From SSF26 sp037443945 (GTDB lineage: Bacteria > Chloroflexota > Anaerolineae > J102), in contig JBBINH010000008.1 of the NCBI GenBank assembly GCA_037443945.1, positions 32,882-96,881 of the forward strand: a stretch of DNA of 64,000 nucleotides, read 5' to 3'. This document shows, one piece after another, positions 1 to 8,650 of this stretch (position 1 is its first letter; every line of letters starts with the position of its first letter). Position numbers and translations under genes: made by a program. The notes under the pieces were generated by a model. It was not told the origin of the DNA. It searched no databases and saw only the letters and a program-made list of their open reading frames with translations.

Positions 1-966
1 GGTGAGATTGCCCAGCACTTTGGTCGACGTATACGCGTAAGCGCCGGCATCCGTGGTCACATCCACCTGCGCCGCCACCAGACGACCGTCCTTCGTGGCC
101 CCCCAGCGGGCATGAGCCACCATCGCATGGCGTTTGTGATGCCCGCGGATGGACTCCTGCCGCGACCACACGATTTTGACCGGCCGTTGCAAGCGCCAGG
201 CGGCCAGGGCCAGGATGATCTGCACACTCATGTCCTCACGACCGCCGAAAGCGCCGCCCACCCCCACATAACGGACGACGATCTGCTCCGGCGGCAGGTT
301 CAGAGCATGGGCAATCTGCTGGCGGTCCTTGTGCACCCACTGCCCGGCGGTGATCACCTCGATGCGTCCGTCGGGCAACACATGGGCCACGCCGGCCTCC
401 GGTTGCAGATAGGCATGCTCTTGCGGGCCTGATGTGTACGTGTGTTCGACAATGACATCGGCCTGGGCAAAGCCCGCTTCGATATCCCCGCGTCGGATTT
501 TGTAGGCCAACAGCACGTTGCTATCCCCACGTTCAGGATGAACCAGGGGCGCATTCGGCGCCAGGGCCTCGGCGATGCTGTAAACACCCGGAAGCTCTTC
601 GTAGGCGATATCAATGGCGTGCAAAGCCGCTTCGGCCTGGGCCTCGGTCTCGGCGATCACCAACGCCACCTGGTCCAGTAAACAGCGCACAACCCCACCG
701 ACCTTGCCGCAGAGAACGGGTTGGTCGGGGATATTGAGGCCGTATTCGTTGACGGGAACATCGTCGGCGGCGAGAACGGCCACCACCCCCGGCATGGCCA
801 GGGCCGGGGTGGGATCAAAGCGGGTGATGCGGGCATGAGGCCGGTCGGGCCAGAGGATCTTCATGTAAAGCTGGCCCGGCAGGTTGACATCGGCGGGATA
901 AGGCAAGGCGCCCGTCACCTTGAGACGGGCATCAAAGCGAGGCAACGAGGAACCAGTGGCACGCAT
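1..966 (-). CDS. Xanthine dehydrogenase-like molybdenum-binding subunit (C-terminus outside window)
   Basis: Large molybdopterin-cytosine-dinucleotide subunit of the xanthine dehydrogenase/aldehyde oxidase family, which hydroxylates purines or aldehydes at the Mo centre. Only the first 322 residues lie in the window. The N-terminal a/b hammerhead domain (RFDARLKVTGALPYPADV) and the start of the Mo-binding domain, with the conserved glycine-rich GVGGAFGGREDMSVQ segment, are readable. The ATG at 966 overlaps the TGA of the upstream FAD/FeS gene (TGATG), so the two are translationally coupled parts of one enzyme. Substrate cannot be fixed from this fragment; xanthine or another purine is suggested by the YgeW/YgeY-type genes about 16 kb away. 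Confidence 0.85.
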   Translation of the reverse strand, partial: MRATGSSLPRFDARLKVTGALPYPADVNLPGQLYMKILWPDRPHARITRFDPTPALAMPGVVAVLAADDVPVNEYGLNIPDQPVLCGKVGGVVRCLLDQVALVIAETEAQAEAALHAIDIAYEELPGVYSIAEALAPNAPLVHPERGDSNVLLAYKIRRGDIEAGFAQADVIVEHTYTSGPQEHAYLQPEAGVAHVLPDGRIEVITAGQWVHKDRQQIAHALNLPPEQIVVRYVGVGGAFGGREDMSVQIILALAAWRLQRPVKIVWSRQESIRGHHKRHAMVAHARWGATKDGRLVAAQVDVTTDAGAYAYTSTKVLGNLT

Positions 967-2375
967 CAGATCCGTCCTCCGGCAGCCACAATGGCATCGA
1001 GGATTTTGCTATAGCCGGTACATCGGCAGAGATTACCGGCAATCGCCTCCAGAGCCTGCGAACGGGTGGGCCGCGGGCATTCGGCCAGAAGACTGGCCGC
1101 GGCCATGATCAGACCCGGCGTGCAAAAACCGCATTGGACGGCGCCGTCCAGGATGAAACGCTCCTGCACGGGATGCAGACGACCGTCGGCGGCCAGGCCC
1201 TCGATGGTGACCACCTCGGCCCCATGGGCGCGTCCCGCCGGTACCAGGCAACTCATCACGGCGATGCCGTCCAACCAAACGGTACAGGCGCCGCATTCGC
1301 CCTCGCCACAGCCCTCCTTGGTCCCGGTCATCTGACCGCATTCGCGCAGGGCATCGAGCAAGGTGCGATGGGCCGCCGCGGGCAAGACGGTGGGCCGACC
1401 GTTGAGGACGCAGTGGACATCCCCCTGCGGCGACATCGAACCCGTGACCGGAGGGAAATGCCCATCGGTATGGCCCCAGAGCATGACCGGATTGTCGATC
1501 CACCCCTCCCGTTCGCGACCCTCGGCCAGAAGCGTCAAGGCCCGTTGGGTGATCACCTCGGCGAGATGGCGGCGATAGGCCGCAGAGGCGCGCACATCGT
1601 CGATGGGCCGAATCGCTTCCTGAACGAGCCGGGCGGCCCTGGCAATGCGCTCGGCGGTCAAGGGATACCCGACCAAAGCCGCTTCGGCCGCCGGCGCCCG
1701 CACAATGGTGGGTGCCACCGCGCCAAAGGCCAGACGAGCCTCGCGCACGCTATCCCCCTCAAAATCGAGCCAAACGGCGATGTTGACCAGGCTAATAGCC
1801 TGGGCGCGACGGAGTCCGGCCTTGATGAACATCCCGCGGGCCGTGGGCGGCGGTACGGGCAGGCGGATATCGATCACCATCTCATCGGGTTGGCGGACCG
1901 TCCGGCGCACGCCCAGAAAGAAATCGGGCAAGGCCACCGTACGTTGGCCGCGCACCGAGGCCAGGGTTACTTCGGCACCCAGGACCCACAGGGCCGGGAT
2001 GGTGTCGTTGGCCGGCGAGGCCGTAACCACGTTGCCGGCAATCGTCCCGCGATTGCGGATCGGAGGCGCGCCGACCTCCCAGCAGGCCCGTACCAGCGGC
2101 CAGGCGTATTGCCGCAGCACGGGATCGGCCACGGCCAGATTGTGGGTGACCAACGGCCCGATGTGAATCCACCCATCCGTCAGGGTCACCCTATCGAGAC
2201 CGGGCAGGCGCGAGATATCGATGAGAACATCGGGAATGGGCGCACCGAATTCGATTTCGACCAGGACATCGGTGCCGCCGGCTACGAGACGGGCCAAACC
2301 GCCGGCATTGTGGGCGGCCAGAGCCGTCAACGCCTCATCAAGGGTGGTGGGAACGAGATAATGACGGCAAATCAT
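966..2375 (-). CDS. Fused FAD-binding / [2Fe-2S] subunit of xanthine dehydrogenase family
   Basis: 469 residues. The N-terminal part (about 1-285) is the FAD-binding domain of the CO dehydrogenase/xanthine dehydrogenase medium subunit, with the GGTDVLVE flavin loop and the AGNVVTASPANDTIPAL segment. The C-terminal part (about 310-469) is the small [2Fe-2S] subunit: CGEGECGACTVWLDG for the plant-type cluster, and CGFC (415-418) with CRC (450-452) for the second cluster. In most bacteria these are separate proteins, or the FeS domain comes first; here FAD precedes FeS. It passes electrons from the Mo subunit encoded directly downstream to FAD and then to NAD or another acceptor. Confidence 0.9.
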   Translation of the reverse strand: MICRHYLVPTTLDEALTALAAHNAGGLARLVAGGTDVLVEIEFGAPIPDVLIDISRLPGLDRVTLTDGWIHIGPLVTHNLAVADPVLRQYAWPLVRACWEVGAPPIRNRGTIAGNVVTASPANDTIPALWVLGAEVTLASVRGQRTVALPDFFLGVRRTVRQPDEMVIDIRLPVPPPTARGMFIKAGLRRAQAISLVNIAVWLDFEGDSVREARLAFGAVAPTIVRAPAAEAALVGYPLTAERIARAARLVQEAIRPIDDVRASAAYRRHLAEVITQRALTLLAEGREREGWIDNPVMLWGHTDGHFPPVTGSMSPQGDVHCVLNGRPTVLPAAAHRTLLDALRECGQMTGTKEGCGEGECGACTVWLDGIAVMSCLVPAGRAHGAEVVTIEGLAADGRLHPVQERFILDGAVQCGFCTPGLIMAAASLLAECPRPTRSQALEAIAGNLCRCTGYSKILDAIVAAGGRI

Positions 2376-2403
2376 AGACGGGGGTCATGGTGCTGCATGC
2401 GCT

Positions 2404-2601
2404 TCAAAAGCCGTAGAAGGTCTCGCCCAGCGTCAGCTCGCGTTCGCGAAAGTCGAGCAGACGTGCTGCTTCTTCCACGGTCTCGACTTCACCTGCATCC
2501 ACCATCTCACGTAATAGCTCCCATTCGGCTTCGGTCAGGGTACCGTTGGCCAGTTTGGCTTCCCAGGTATCGGGCGGAGAAGTGGGCACGGGTTTGATCA
2601 T
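2404..2601 (-). CDS. Small acidic hypothetical protein upstream of xdh genes
   Basis: 65 residues with no family I recognise. It is rich in Glu and Leu and likely helical (EAEWELLREMVDAGEVETVEEAARLL), without Cys, signal peptide or membrane segment. A strong ribosome-binding site (GGAGGAA) lies 5 bases before the ATG at 2601, and a -10 hexamer TATAAT is on the same strand at 2657-2652. The gap to the xanthine dehydrogenase subunit is 28 bases, so it is probably the first gene of that operon. A regulatory or assembly role would be a guess. Confidence 0.6.
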   Translation of the reverse strand: MIKPVPTSPPDTWEAKLANGTLTEAEWELLREMVDAGEVETVEEAARLLDFRERELTLGETFYGF

Positions 2602-2651
2602 CGTCGTTCCTCCAGAAGGGATTAACCGGCGACACTGCTGCGGTCGACCCC

Positions 2652-2657
2652 ATTATA
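2652..2657 (-). promoter_or_regulatory. -10 box for the small ORF / xdh operon
   Basis: TATAAT reads on the minus strand 51 bases upstream of the ATG at 2601. No convincing -35 is seen 17-18 bases further up. Confidence 0.45.
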
Positions 2658-2747
2658 TCACGGCGATATGCGCAAGGCAGTCTCGTCAGGGGGCGGTGCT
2701 CAGGGCGACGACGGGCCAGGCGCGCCGCCGGGTCCGGTCGGGTGACG

Positions 2748-3482
2748 CTATTCCCCGCGCAGACGGTCGGGGTAATCGCCCATGAGCATATCCACCCCCA
2801 GGCGACGCAACCGCGCGGCGACGGCGGCGTCGTTGACGGTCCAGGTGTGAACCCGACGCCCCTGCGCGTGGGCACGGGCCACGAAGGCAGGCGTGAGCAG
2901 GGTATATTCGGGGTGCAGCGCCTCCACACGCGCCCGCCGGCGCCACCAATCGGCCCGCAGATACCAGGGCGAAAACGAACCCCACAAGGCCCCCAGGGTA
3001 ATGCGCGGCTCCTGACGGCGCACGGCCCACAGGACGCGCGGGTTGAACGAGGAGATCATGGCCCGGTCGAAGAGATTGAGTCGCCGGAAAAGGTCCACGG
3101 CCAGGGTTTCCACCCCGTCAAGCCGGAGCGAATCGTTCACAAGCTCGATGTTGAGGAGAAGCCGGTCTCCTACGGCTTCGGCTACTTCTTCCGGTGTGGG
3201 CATGCGGGTGCCGGCAAAACGGCTGTCGAACCAGGCCCCGACATCGAGGGCCCGTAAATCGGCAAATTTCCAGGCCCGCAAAGGACCGTGCGCGTCTTCG
3301 GTGCGCCCCAGCTCGCGATCGTGGTGGACGATCAGCCGGCCGTCGGCCGTAATCTGCACGTCGAACTCGATGCCATCCGCGCCCATCTCCGCGGCCAGTT
3401 CGAAGGCAGGCAGCGTGTTCTCCGGAGCGTAGCCCGACGCCCCGCGATGGGCAAACACCAAGGTGCCGGGTGGCCAGTGCAT
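2748..3482 (-). CDS. Glycerophosphodiester phosphodiesterase (GDPD family)
   Basis: 244 residues, the normal length for a cytoplasmic GDPD TIM barrel that hydrolyses glycerophosphodiesters to glycerol-3-phosphate and an alcohol. The N-terminal HRGASGYAPENT (His12, Arg13, Glu21, Asn22) and the metal/catalytic set Glu39, Asp41 (GIEFDVQIT) and His54 (VHHD) are all present. No signal peptide is visible, which fits a cytoplasmic UgpQ-like enzyme. It lies downstream of the etf operon terminator on the same strand, so it is probably transcribed separately. Confidence 0.9.
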   Translation of the reverse strand: MHWPPGTLVFAHRGASGYAPENTLPAFELAAEMGADGIEFDVQITADGRLIVHHDRELGRTEDAHGPLRAWKFADLRALDVGAWFDSRFAGTRMPTPEEVAEAVGDRLLLNIELVNDSLRLDGVETLAVDLFRRLNLFDRAMISSFNPRVLWAVRRQEPRITLGALWGSFSPWYLRADWWRRRARVEALHPEYTLLTPAFVARAHAQGRRVHTWTVNDAAVAARLRRLGVDMLMGDYPDRLRGE

Positions 3483-3520
3483 GGCCGAGAAGCCGCAGAA
3501 GGCCCCGAGGGTTTGGGGAA

Positions 3521-3554
3521 GCAGAGCCGGGCCGCCAAAACGACCCGGCTCTGC
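3521..3554 (-). terminator. Stem-loop terminator after etfA
   Basis: A perfect 11-bp stem (GCAGAGCCGGG / CCCGGCTCTGC) with a 12-base loop lies between the etfA stop and the GDPD start. Read on the minus strand it ends in a short TTCCCC rather than a long T run, so termination may be partial. Confidence 0.6.
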
Positions 3555-3575
3555 GCCTGATCGGCCCGATGATGG

Positions 3576-4541
3576 TTAGCGATTCAGCCTGGCCTTAGCC
3601 GCCCGCGTAAGGGCCGGTACGATCTCGAACAGGTCGCCGACAATGCCGTAGTTGGCCACGCTGAAAATAGGCGCTTCGGCATCTTTGTTGATGGCCACGA
3701 TGACTTTGCTGGACCCCATGCCGGCCAGATGTTGGACGGCGCCGCTGATGCCGCAGGCAATGTACAGATCCGGCCGCACGACCTTACCGGTCTGACCGAC
3801 CTGATACTTGTAAGGGATGAAGCCGGCGTCTACAGCGGCGCGCGAGGCGCCTACGGCCGCGCCCAACACCTGCGCCAACTCTCGGATGAGCTTGAAGCCC
3901 AGATCGGGGTCCTTGGCCACCCCACGACCTCCGGAGACGATGATGCTGGCATCGGTCAGGCTGATCTCGCCGGTCTCGGCCCGTTCCACGGCCGTGACCA
4001 CAACGCGATTCGTCGCTGCCGCCGGTGCCATGGTAACCACGGGCGCCGTAGCCCCTATGACCGGAGCAGGAGACGCCGCACGCGGGCGCAGGGTGGCGAT
4101 CTGCGGTTGGCCATCCACCTGCACATCCACCAGGATGTTGCCCGAGTAAATCGGTCGGGTGCCGACCAAACGGCCGTCGACGACGTTCAGCTCCAGACAA
4201 TCGGCGATGACGCCGACACCCAGGTCAAAGCCCACAGCAGCGGCCAGATCGCGACCGTTGCCGGTATGAGAAGCCAAAAACACATCGGCCTGGCTTGCGG
4301 CCAGGACGGCCTTGACATCGGCCGTGTAGAGGTCCAGATCGAACAGCGCCCGGGTGGGATCGTCGATGAGATAAACCTTGGCAGCGCCACGCGCCCCGGC
4401 CTCGGCGGCTACATCTGCCACCGGATGGCCGATGACCAGCGCCTCGACCTCACCGCCCAGGCTCAGCGCCTTGCCCAGGGCCTCCCAACTGCTGCCGACT
4501 ACGGCGCCGCTATCCGTTTCAATGAAGACCAGGGTTTTCAT
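3576..4541 (-). CDS. etfA: Electron transfer flavoprotein subunit alpha
   Basis: About 321 residues from the ATG at 4541 (MKTLVFIETDSG), chosen because AAGGGAG precedes it; the reading frame continues 11 codons further up to a GTG without support. The N-terminal ETF domain is followed by the C-terminal FAD-binding domain with VSGGRGV, a SRAAVDAGFIPYKYQVGQTG segment and GISGAVQHLAGM, all diagnostic for EtfA. It carries electrons from the acyl-CoA dehydrogenase encoded in the same operon to ETF:quinone oxidoreductase or another acceptor. It follows etfB by about 50 bases. Confidence 0.93.
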   Translation of the reverse strand: MKTLVFIETDSGAVVGSSWEALGKALSLGGEVEALVIGHPVADVAAEAGARGAAKVYLIDDPTRALFDLDLYTADVKAVLAASQADVFLASHTGNGRDLAAAVGFDLGVGVIADCLELNVVDGRLVGTRPIYSGNILVDVQVDGQPQIATLRPRAASPAPVIGATAPVVTMAPAAATNRVVVTAVERAETGEISLTDASIIVSGGRGVAKDPDLGFKLIRELAQVLGAAVGASRAAVDAGFIPYKYQVGQTGKVVRPDLYIACGISGAVQHLAGMGSSKVIVAINKDAEAPIFSVANYGIVGDLFEIVPALTRAAKARLNR

Positions 4542-4589
4542 AACCTCGTTACTCCCTTTTGGACTTGATAACACGAGATGCTCATGCCC

Positions 4590-5357
4590 TCAGAGGACCT
4601 TCTCGGCCAGAAGCGTGTCGATCAAGGCCTGGGCCGCCTCATCCGGCGTGCCGTTGAACAAAACGACCTTGGCCTCGCGCGCCGGGGGCTTACGAAAATG
4701 GCTCATGTGCACCTTGGCAGCCGGCACCTGAACACCCAGGTCGGCGGGTGTCCATACCGGGATCGCCATCCTGGCCGCTTTGCGGATGTTGATGAACGTG
4801 GGATAGCGGGGTTCGCCGATTTCCTTGACCACAGCCAGCACGGCCGGCGCCGGCGCCGTCACGGTATGCCGGGCCTGGCCGACAATGCGTTCGACCGTGA
4901 TGCGCGTTTCGTCGGCTGCCACGACCTTGGCCACACCGGTAAGAACCGGCCAACCCAGGGCACGCCCCAACGCCACCGGTAAGGTGCCGCTGTTGCCGTC
5001 CACGGTCATTTGTCCCGTGATGACATAGGTGATATTGCCCATTTTGCGGACCGCCGCTGCCAGCAGGATGGCCACACCCCAGGCATCGGCCGTCGTGTCT
5101 TGGATCAGGGTGGCGTCCTTGCAGCCCATAGCCAGGGCACTGCGCAGACGCTCGATGGCATCTTCACCACCGACGGTAATGGCACCGGCCTCACCGCCGA
5201 ATTGCTCCATCATCCGAATGCCTCCTTCCAGCGCATGCTCGTCCCAGGGATTGACGACGAGTTGCACGCTCAAGCGGCCGCTGGCAGCCTCCTCCGGCTT
5301 CACCTTGGGCAATTCGGCCGTATCCGGTGTTTGTTTGATGCAGATGAGATATCGCAT
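4590..5357 (-). CDS. etfB: Electron transfer flavoprotein subunit beta
   Basis: 255 residues from the ATG at 5357 (MRYLICIKQTPDTAE), preceded by the ribosome-binding site GAGGAG. Family hallmarks are the NPWDEHALE segment, the AMP-binding region (AMGCKDATLIQDTTADAW), ITGQMTVDGNSGTLPVALG, and the C-terminal PRYPTFINIRKAARM recognition loop. It forms the ETF heterodimer with EtfA and accepts electrons from acyl-CoA dehydrogenase. It sits between the dehydrogenase gene and etfA on the same strand. Confidence 0.93.
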   Translation of the reverse strand: MRYLICIKQTPDTAELPKVKPEEAASGRLSVQLVVNPWDEHALEGGIRMMEQFGGEAGAITVGGEDAIERLRSALAMGCKDATLIQDTTADAWGVAILLAAAVRKMGNITYVITGQMTVDGNSGTLPVALGRALGWPVLTGVAKVVAADETRITVERIVGQARHTVTAPAPAVLAVVKEIGEPRYPTFINIRKAARMAIPVWTPADLGVQVPAAKVHMSHFRKPPAREAKVVLFNGTPDEAAQALIDTLLAEKVL

Positions 5358-5454
5358 AAAAGCACTCCTCAAGGAAAGACGGCTTTGCTGTTATGTTGAC
5401 ATGCCAGGTGTTATCGCGCCAAGCCGGGCATAGCGCCATGATGGCTATGACCAT

Positions 5455-6669
5455 CTAGGCTTCAGATTGCCAGTACACGGGGTCATAGGCCGGCAGCTCA
5501 CAGCGCAGGGGTTTGTCCTCGCGATAGCCCAGGGCATATTCGGCTTGCAGCAGTTGTTGCAGTTCACGGGTGCCTTCGTAGATGACGGCGCCTTTGCTGT
5601 TGCGCAGGAAGCGCTCGACATCGTATTCATCCGAATAGCCATAGGCGCCGTGAATTTGAATGGCATCGGAGGCCGATTCGAAGCTGGCGTCGGTGCAATA
5701 CCATTTCGCCAGGGCCGTCTCGCGGGTGTTGCGGATGCCCATGTTCTTCATCCAGCCGGCCCGATAGACCAGCAGGCGACCGATTTCGACCCGTTGCACC
5801 ATGAGCGAAATCATCCGCTTGACCAGTTGATGCTGGCCGATCTCGACGCCGAAGGTCTTGCGGCTGCGGGCATAGGCGATGGAGGCATCGAGGGCTGCGC
5901 GCGTCAGACCTAAAGCCCCGGCCGCCACCGTATAGCGACCGTTATCCAGACAGGACATGGCAATTTTGAAACCTTCGCCCTCTTCACCGAGGCGATGGCT
6001 GGCGGGCACACGCACCTCGTCGCAATGGACCCAGCCCGTATTGCCCGCGCGCACCCCCAGCTTGCCGTGAATGGTACCGGTGGTCACCCCTTTCATGTCG
6101 CGCGTGATCATGAACGCCGAAATGCCCTTATGGGGCGGATGGGCATGGGGATCGGTTTTGGCAAACCAGAGAAAATGATCGGCGACATCGGCCAGACTGA
6201 TCCAGATCTTCTCGCCCGAGATGATGTAATCGCTGCCGTCGCGACGGGCTACCGAGCGTAGCGCGGCCACATCGGTCCCGGCATCCGGTTCGGTCAGGCA
6301 AAAGGCGGCGATTTTCTCCCCGCGCGCCTGAGGGACCAGGAACATCTGCTTTTGTTCCTCCGTTCCCCATTGAAAGACACCCAGCGAATTGAGGGCATTA
6401 TGCACCGAGATGATGACCCGCGCGCTCGTGTCGGCGTATTCCAGCTCCTCGGCGACGATGCCCAGACTGATGTAATCGAAACCGGCGCCACCGTAACGCA
6501 CCGGCACCGAAATGCCCAACAAGCCGGCGGCCGCCATTTTGGGCAACAGAGAACGGTCGAACGTTTGCTTGCGGTCGTTCTCTTTGATGAAAGGCAGGAT
6601 CTCCCTGGCGGCAAACTCGCGCACAGCCCTGCGGACCTGCTCGTGTTCGGCGGTAAACGTAAAATCCAT
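5455..6669 (-). CDS. Acyl-CoA dehydrogenase
   Basis: 404 residues, full length. N-terminal helical domain (FTAEHEQVRRAVREFAAREI), middle beta domain with CLTEPDAGTDVAAL, and a C-terminal helical domain with RKTFGVEIGQHQLVKRMI. The catalytic base is expected to be Glu365 in VIYEGTRELQQ, in the position used by short-chain/butyryl-CoA dehydrogenases. It oxidises an acyl-CoA to the enoyl-CoA and reduces ETF, whose genes follow directly. A TATAAT promoter lies about 75 bases upstream. Chain-length specificity cannot be read. Confidence 0.92.
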   Translation of the reverse strand: MDFTFTAEHEQVRRAVREFAAREILPFIKENDRKQTFDRSLLPKMAAAGLLGISVPVRYGGAGFDYISLGIVAEELEYADTSARVIISVHNALNSLGVFQWGTEEQKQMFLVPQARGEKIAAFCLTEPDAGTDVAALRSVARRDGSDYIISGEKIWISLADVADHFLWFAKTDPHAHPPHKGISAFMITRDMKGVTTGTIHGKLGVRAGNTGWVHCDEVRVPASHRLGEEGEGFKIAMSCLDNGRYTVAAGALGLTRAALDASIAYARSRKTFGVEIGQHQLVKRMISLMVQRVEIGRLLVYRAGWMKNMGIRNTRETALAKWYCTDASFESASDAIQIHGAYGYSDEYDVERFLRNSKGAVIYEGTRELQQLLQAEYALGYREDKPLRCELPAYDPVYWQSEA

Positions 6670-6741
6670 AGCACAAACCTTCCTCGGTCAGGAACCTACA
6701 AAAGGAGAGGGTAGCTCCATCGCTACAGCATGACGCACCGC

Positions 6742-6771
6742 ATTATAACCAGGGGAGCAAAGGCCGTGCAA
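6742..6771 (-). promoter_or_regulatory. Promoter of the acyl-CoA dehydrogenase-etfBA operon
   Basis: Minus-strand -35 TTGCAC (6771-6766), 18-base spacer, -10 TATAAT (6747-6742), 73 bases before the acyl-CoA dehydrogenase ATG. Confidence 0.6.
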
Positions 6772-6826
6772 AGCCTGTGGGGTGTTGTGGAGGCTGAGGC
6801 AACCCCCAGACCGCCCCCGGATATGG

Positions 6827-6832
6827 TAGAAT
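6827..6832 (+). promoter_or_regulatory. Extended -10 box for the glycosyltransferase gene
   Basis: TGGTAGAAT (hexamer TAGAAT) 42 bases before the ATG at 6875, with no good -35. The same GGTAGAAT motif precedes the nitrilase-like gene at 45849, which supports its use as an extended -10. Confidence 0.4.
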
Positions 6833-6874
6833 GACGGCCACGCATCCGTCGCTTTTGTTTCGTCCACGATTGCC

Positions 6875-8650
6875 ATGCGCCCCGTTATCGAACTCCTCGT
6901 CCATATCACCCACGAGGCCGGTGTCAAAGTCGGCGGCATCGGCGCCGTGCTCGACGGCCTCTTAGGCGCCCAAGCCTATCAGGAAGCCGTCGGGCGCAGT
7001 CTCGTTGTCGGCCCGCTGAATACCGCCAATCCCGCCGAAATGGAGCGCCTGTTCGACCCGCGCAACGGCCTCAAATTGCGTTATGCCTCCGAGCTGGGGC
7101 TGGATACGCTGCCCGCCGATCTGAGTCAGGCCTTTCAGGCCATCGAAGCCGCTTATAACGTGCGCTTGCTCTACGGCCGACGCCCCTTCCGCGGCCGCGA
7201 GCACGAAGTGTTGCTGGTGGATGTCGCTTCGATCGCTCCCGAGCGGGTCAACGGCTTCAAGTATTTTCTTTGGGAACGCTTTGGCCTGGATTGCCGGCGC
7301 TACGAATACGACCCCGAATTCCGCCTCTTCGTGCATCTGGCCGAACCGGCCTATGCCGCCCTCTACCATCTGACGGCCGGGATCCAGGGGCCACGGGTCC
7401 TCTTGGCCCACGAGTGGATGGGCCTGCCTTTGGTCATGGCCGCCTTGATGAAAGACCCCCATCTGTGGCGGACTGCTTTCTACGCTCACGAAGTGGCTAC
7501 GGCGCGGCTGTTGGTCGAAGAGCATCCCGGTCACGACACGCGTTTTTACAACGCCCTGACCCTGGCCCGGCAGCAAGGCTATACCCTGGACGACGTTTTC
7601 GGCGACCAGAACCACTACTACAAACATGCCCTGATCCAGCGGGCGGCGGTCTGCGATGCCGTTCTCGCCGTAGGCGATTGGGTGGTCGAAGAGCTGCGCT
7701 TTTTGGGTGGTGCCTTTGGCCATAAGCCGATCGACCTGGTGTACAACGGGGTACCGAGCTTTCCCGTTGGTCTGGACGCGAAAAAGCACAGCAAAGCGCT
7801 GTTACAGGCCTATGCCCGCAGCCTTTTAGGCTATACCCCGGATTTTATCTTCACCCATGTCACCCGCTTTGTCACCAGCAAGGCCTTGTGGCGCGACCTG
7901 CGGGTGCTCGGCCATCTCGATGCCATGCTGGCAGCGGCCGGCAAGAGCGCCGTGCTCTTTATCCTCTCCAGCTTCGAGCCGAGTGGTCGCGCCTCGGCTC
8001 AGGTCCTGGCCTGGGAGCGCGAGTACGGCTGGCCTGTAGGCCATCGCGCCGACAACGGCGACCTGCTCGGCCTGGAAGTGCCCTTTTTCTTCGACGGGAT
8101 CGAGCCGTTCAACCGCAGCAGTCGGGCCGTCAAGGCGGTTCTCATCAATCAGTTCGGCTGGAGCCGCGATCGCTGCGGCCTGCGCATGCCGGCCGAGATG
8201 ACCTTTACGGACCTGCGTCAGGGCGCCGATGTGGAATTCGGCCAGAGCATCTACGAACCGTTCGGCATTGCCCAGGTTGAACCGCTCAGTTTCGGCGCCT
8301 TATGCGTGCCCTCGAACGTGTGCGGCTGTGTGGGTTTCGTCCGTCGCGCCGGCGAGGATCGGGCCGACTTTGCCAACATGATCGTGGCCGATTATGTCAC
8401 GCCGCCGGCCGACTGGCATTTCGCCTCGCCCTGGGATGCCCTGCGCATCGACCGCCAGGGCCGCGACCGCATCGAGATAGCCAACAGCCGCAAGGTGGCC
8501 GAAGCTATCGCCGCCCGTCTGCCGCTCACCGAAGCCGAAACCCGGCGCTTGCTCGAGGCCGGTCAGACCGTGGGGGCCCGCATGAGCTGGGAAGTCGTCG
8601 TCCGTGACTACCTCGTTCCGGCCCTGCGCCGGATGGTAGCAGCGCCTTGA
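6875..8650 (+). CDS. Glycogen/starch synthase-like glycosyltransferase
   Basis: 591 residues. The N-terminus has the ADP-glucose-type synthase signature region (HEAGVKVGGIGAVLDGLL, a K-x-G-G loop), and the C-terminal Rossmann domain has the E-x7-E motif of retaining GT-B enzymes in YEPFGIAQVEPLSFGALCVPS. It probably transfers a nucleotide-activated glucose to an alpha-glucan in the cytoplasm. It is longer than typical bacterial GlgA (about 480) and diverged, so donor and acceptor are uncertain. No clear ribosome-binding site precedes the ATG. The next gene overlaps its stop codon (TGATG). Confidence 0.75.
   Translation: MRPVIELLVHITHEAGVKVGGIGAVLDGLLGAQAYQEAVGRSLVVGPLNTANPAEMERLFDPRNGLKLRYASELGLDTLPADLSQAFQAIEAAYNVRLLYGRRPFRGREHEVLLVDVASIAPERVNGFKYFLWERFGLDCRRYEYDPEFRLFVHLAEPAYAALYHLTAGIQGPRVLLAHEWMGLPLVMAALMKDPHLWRTAFYAHEVATARLLVEEHPGHDTRFYNALTLARQQGYTLDDVFGDQNHYYKHALIQRAAVCDAVLAVGDWVVEELRFLGGAFGHKPIDLVYNGVPSFPVGLDAKKHSKALLQAYARSLLGYTPDFIFTHVTRFVTSKALWRDLRVLGHLDAMLAAAGKSAVLFILSSFEPSGRASAQVLAWEREYGWPVGHRADNGDLLGLEVPFFFDGIEPFNRSSRAVKAVLINQFGWSRDRCGLRMPAEMTFTDLRQGADVEFGQSIYEPFGIAQVEPLSFGALCVPSNVCGCVGFVRRAGEDRADFANMIVADYVTPPADWHFASPWDALRIDRQGRDRIEIANSRKVAEAIAARLPLTEAETRRLLEAGQTVGARMSWEVVVRDYLVPALRRMVAAP

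Noticed and set aside
1134..2597. Long plus-strand frame opposite the xanthine dehydrogenase gene
   Set aside because: It has no family similarity, is Gly/Arg/His-rich as expected for the antisense of GC-rich coding DNA, and the minus-strand protein is a clear enzyme.
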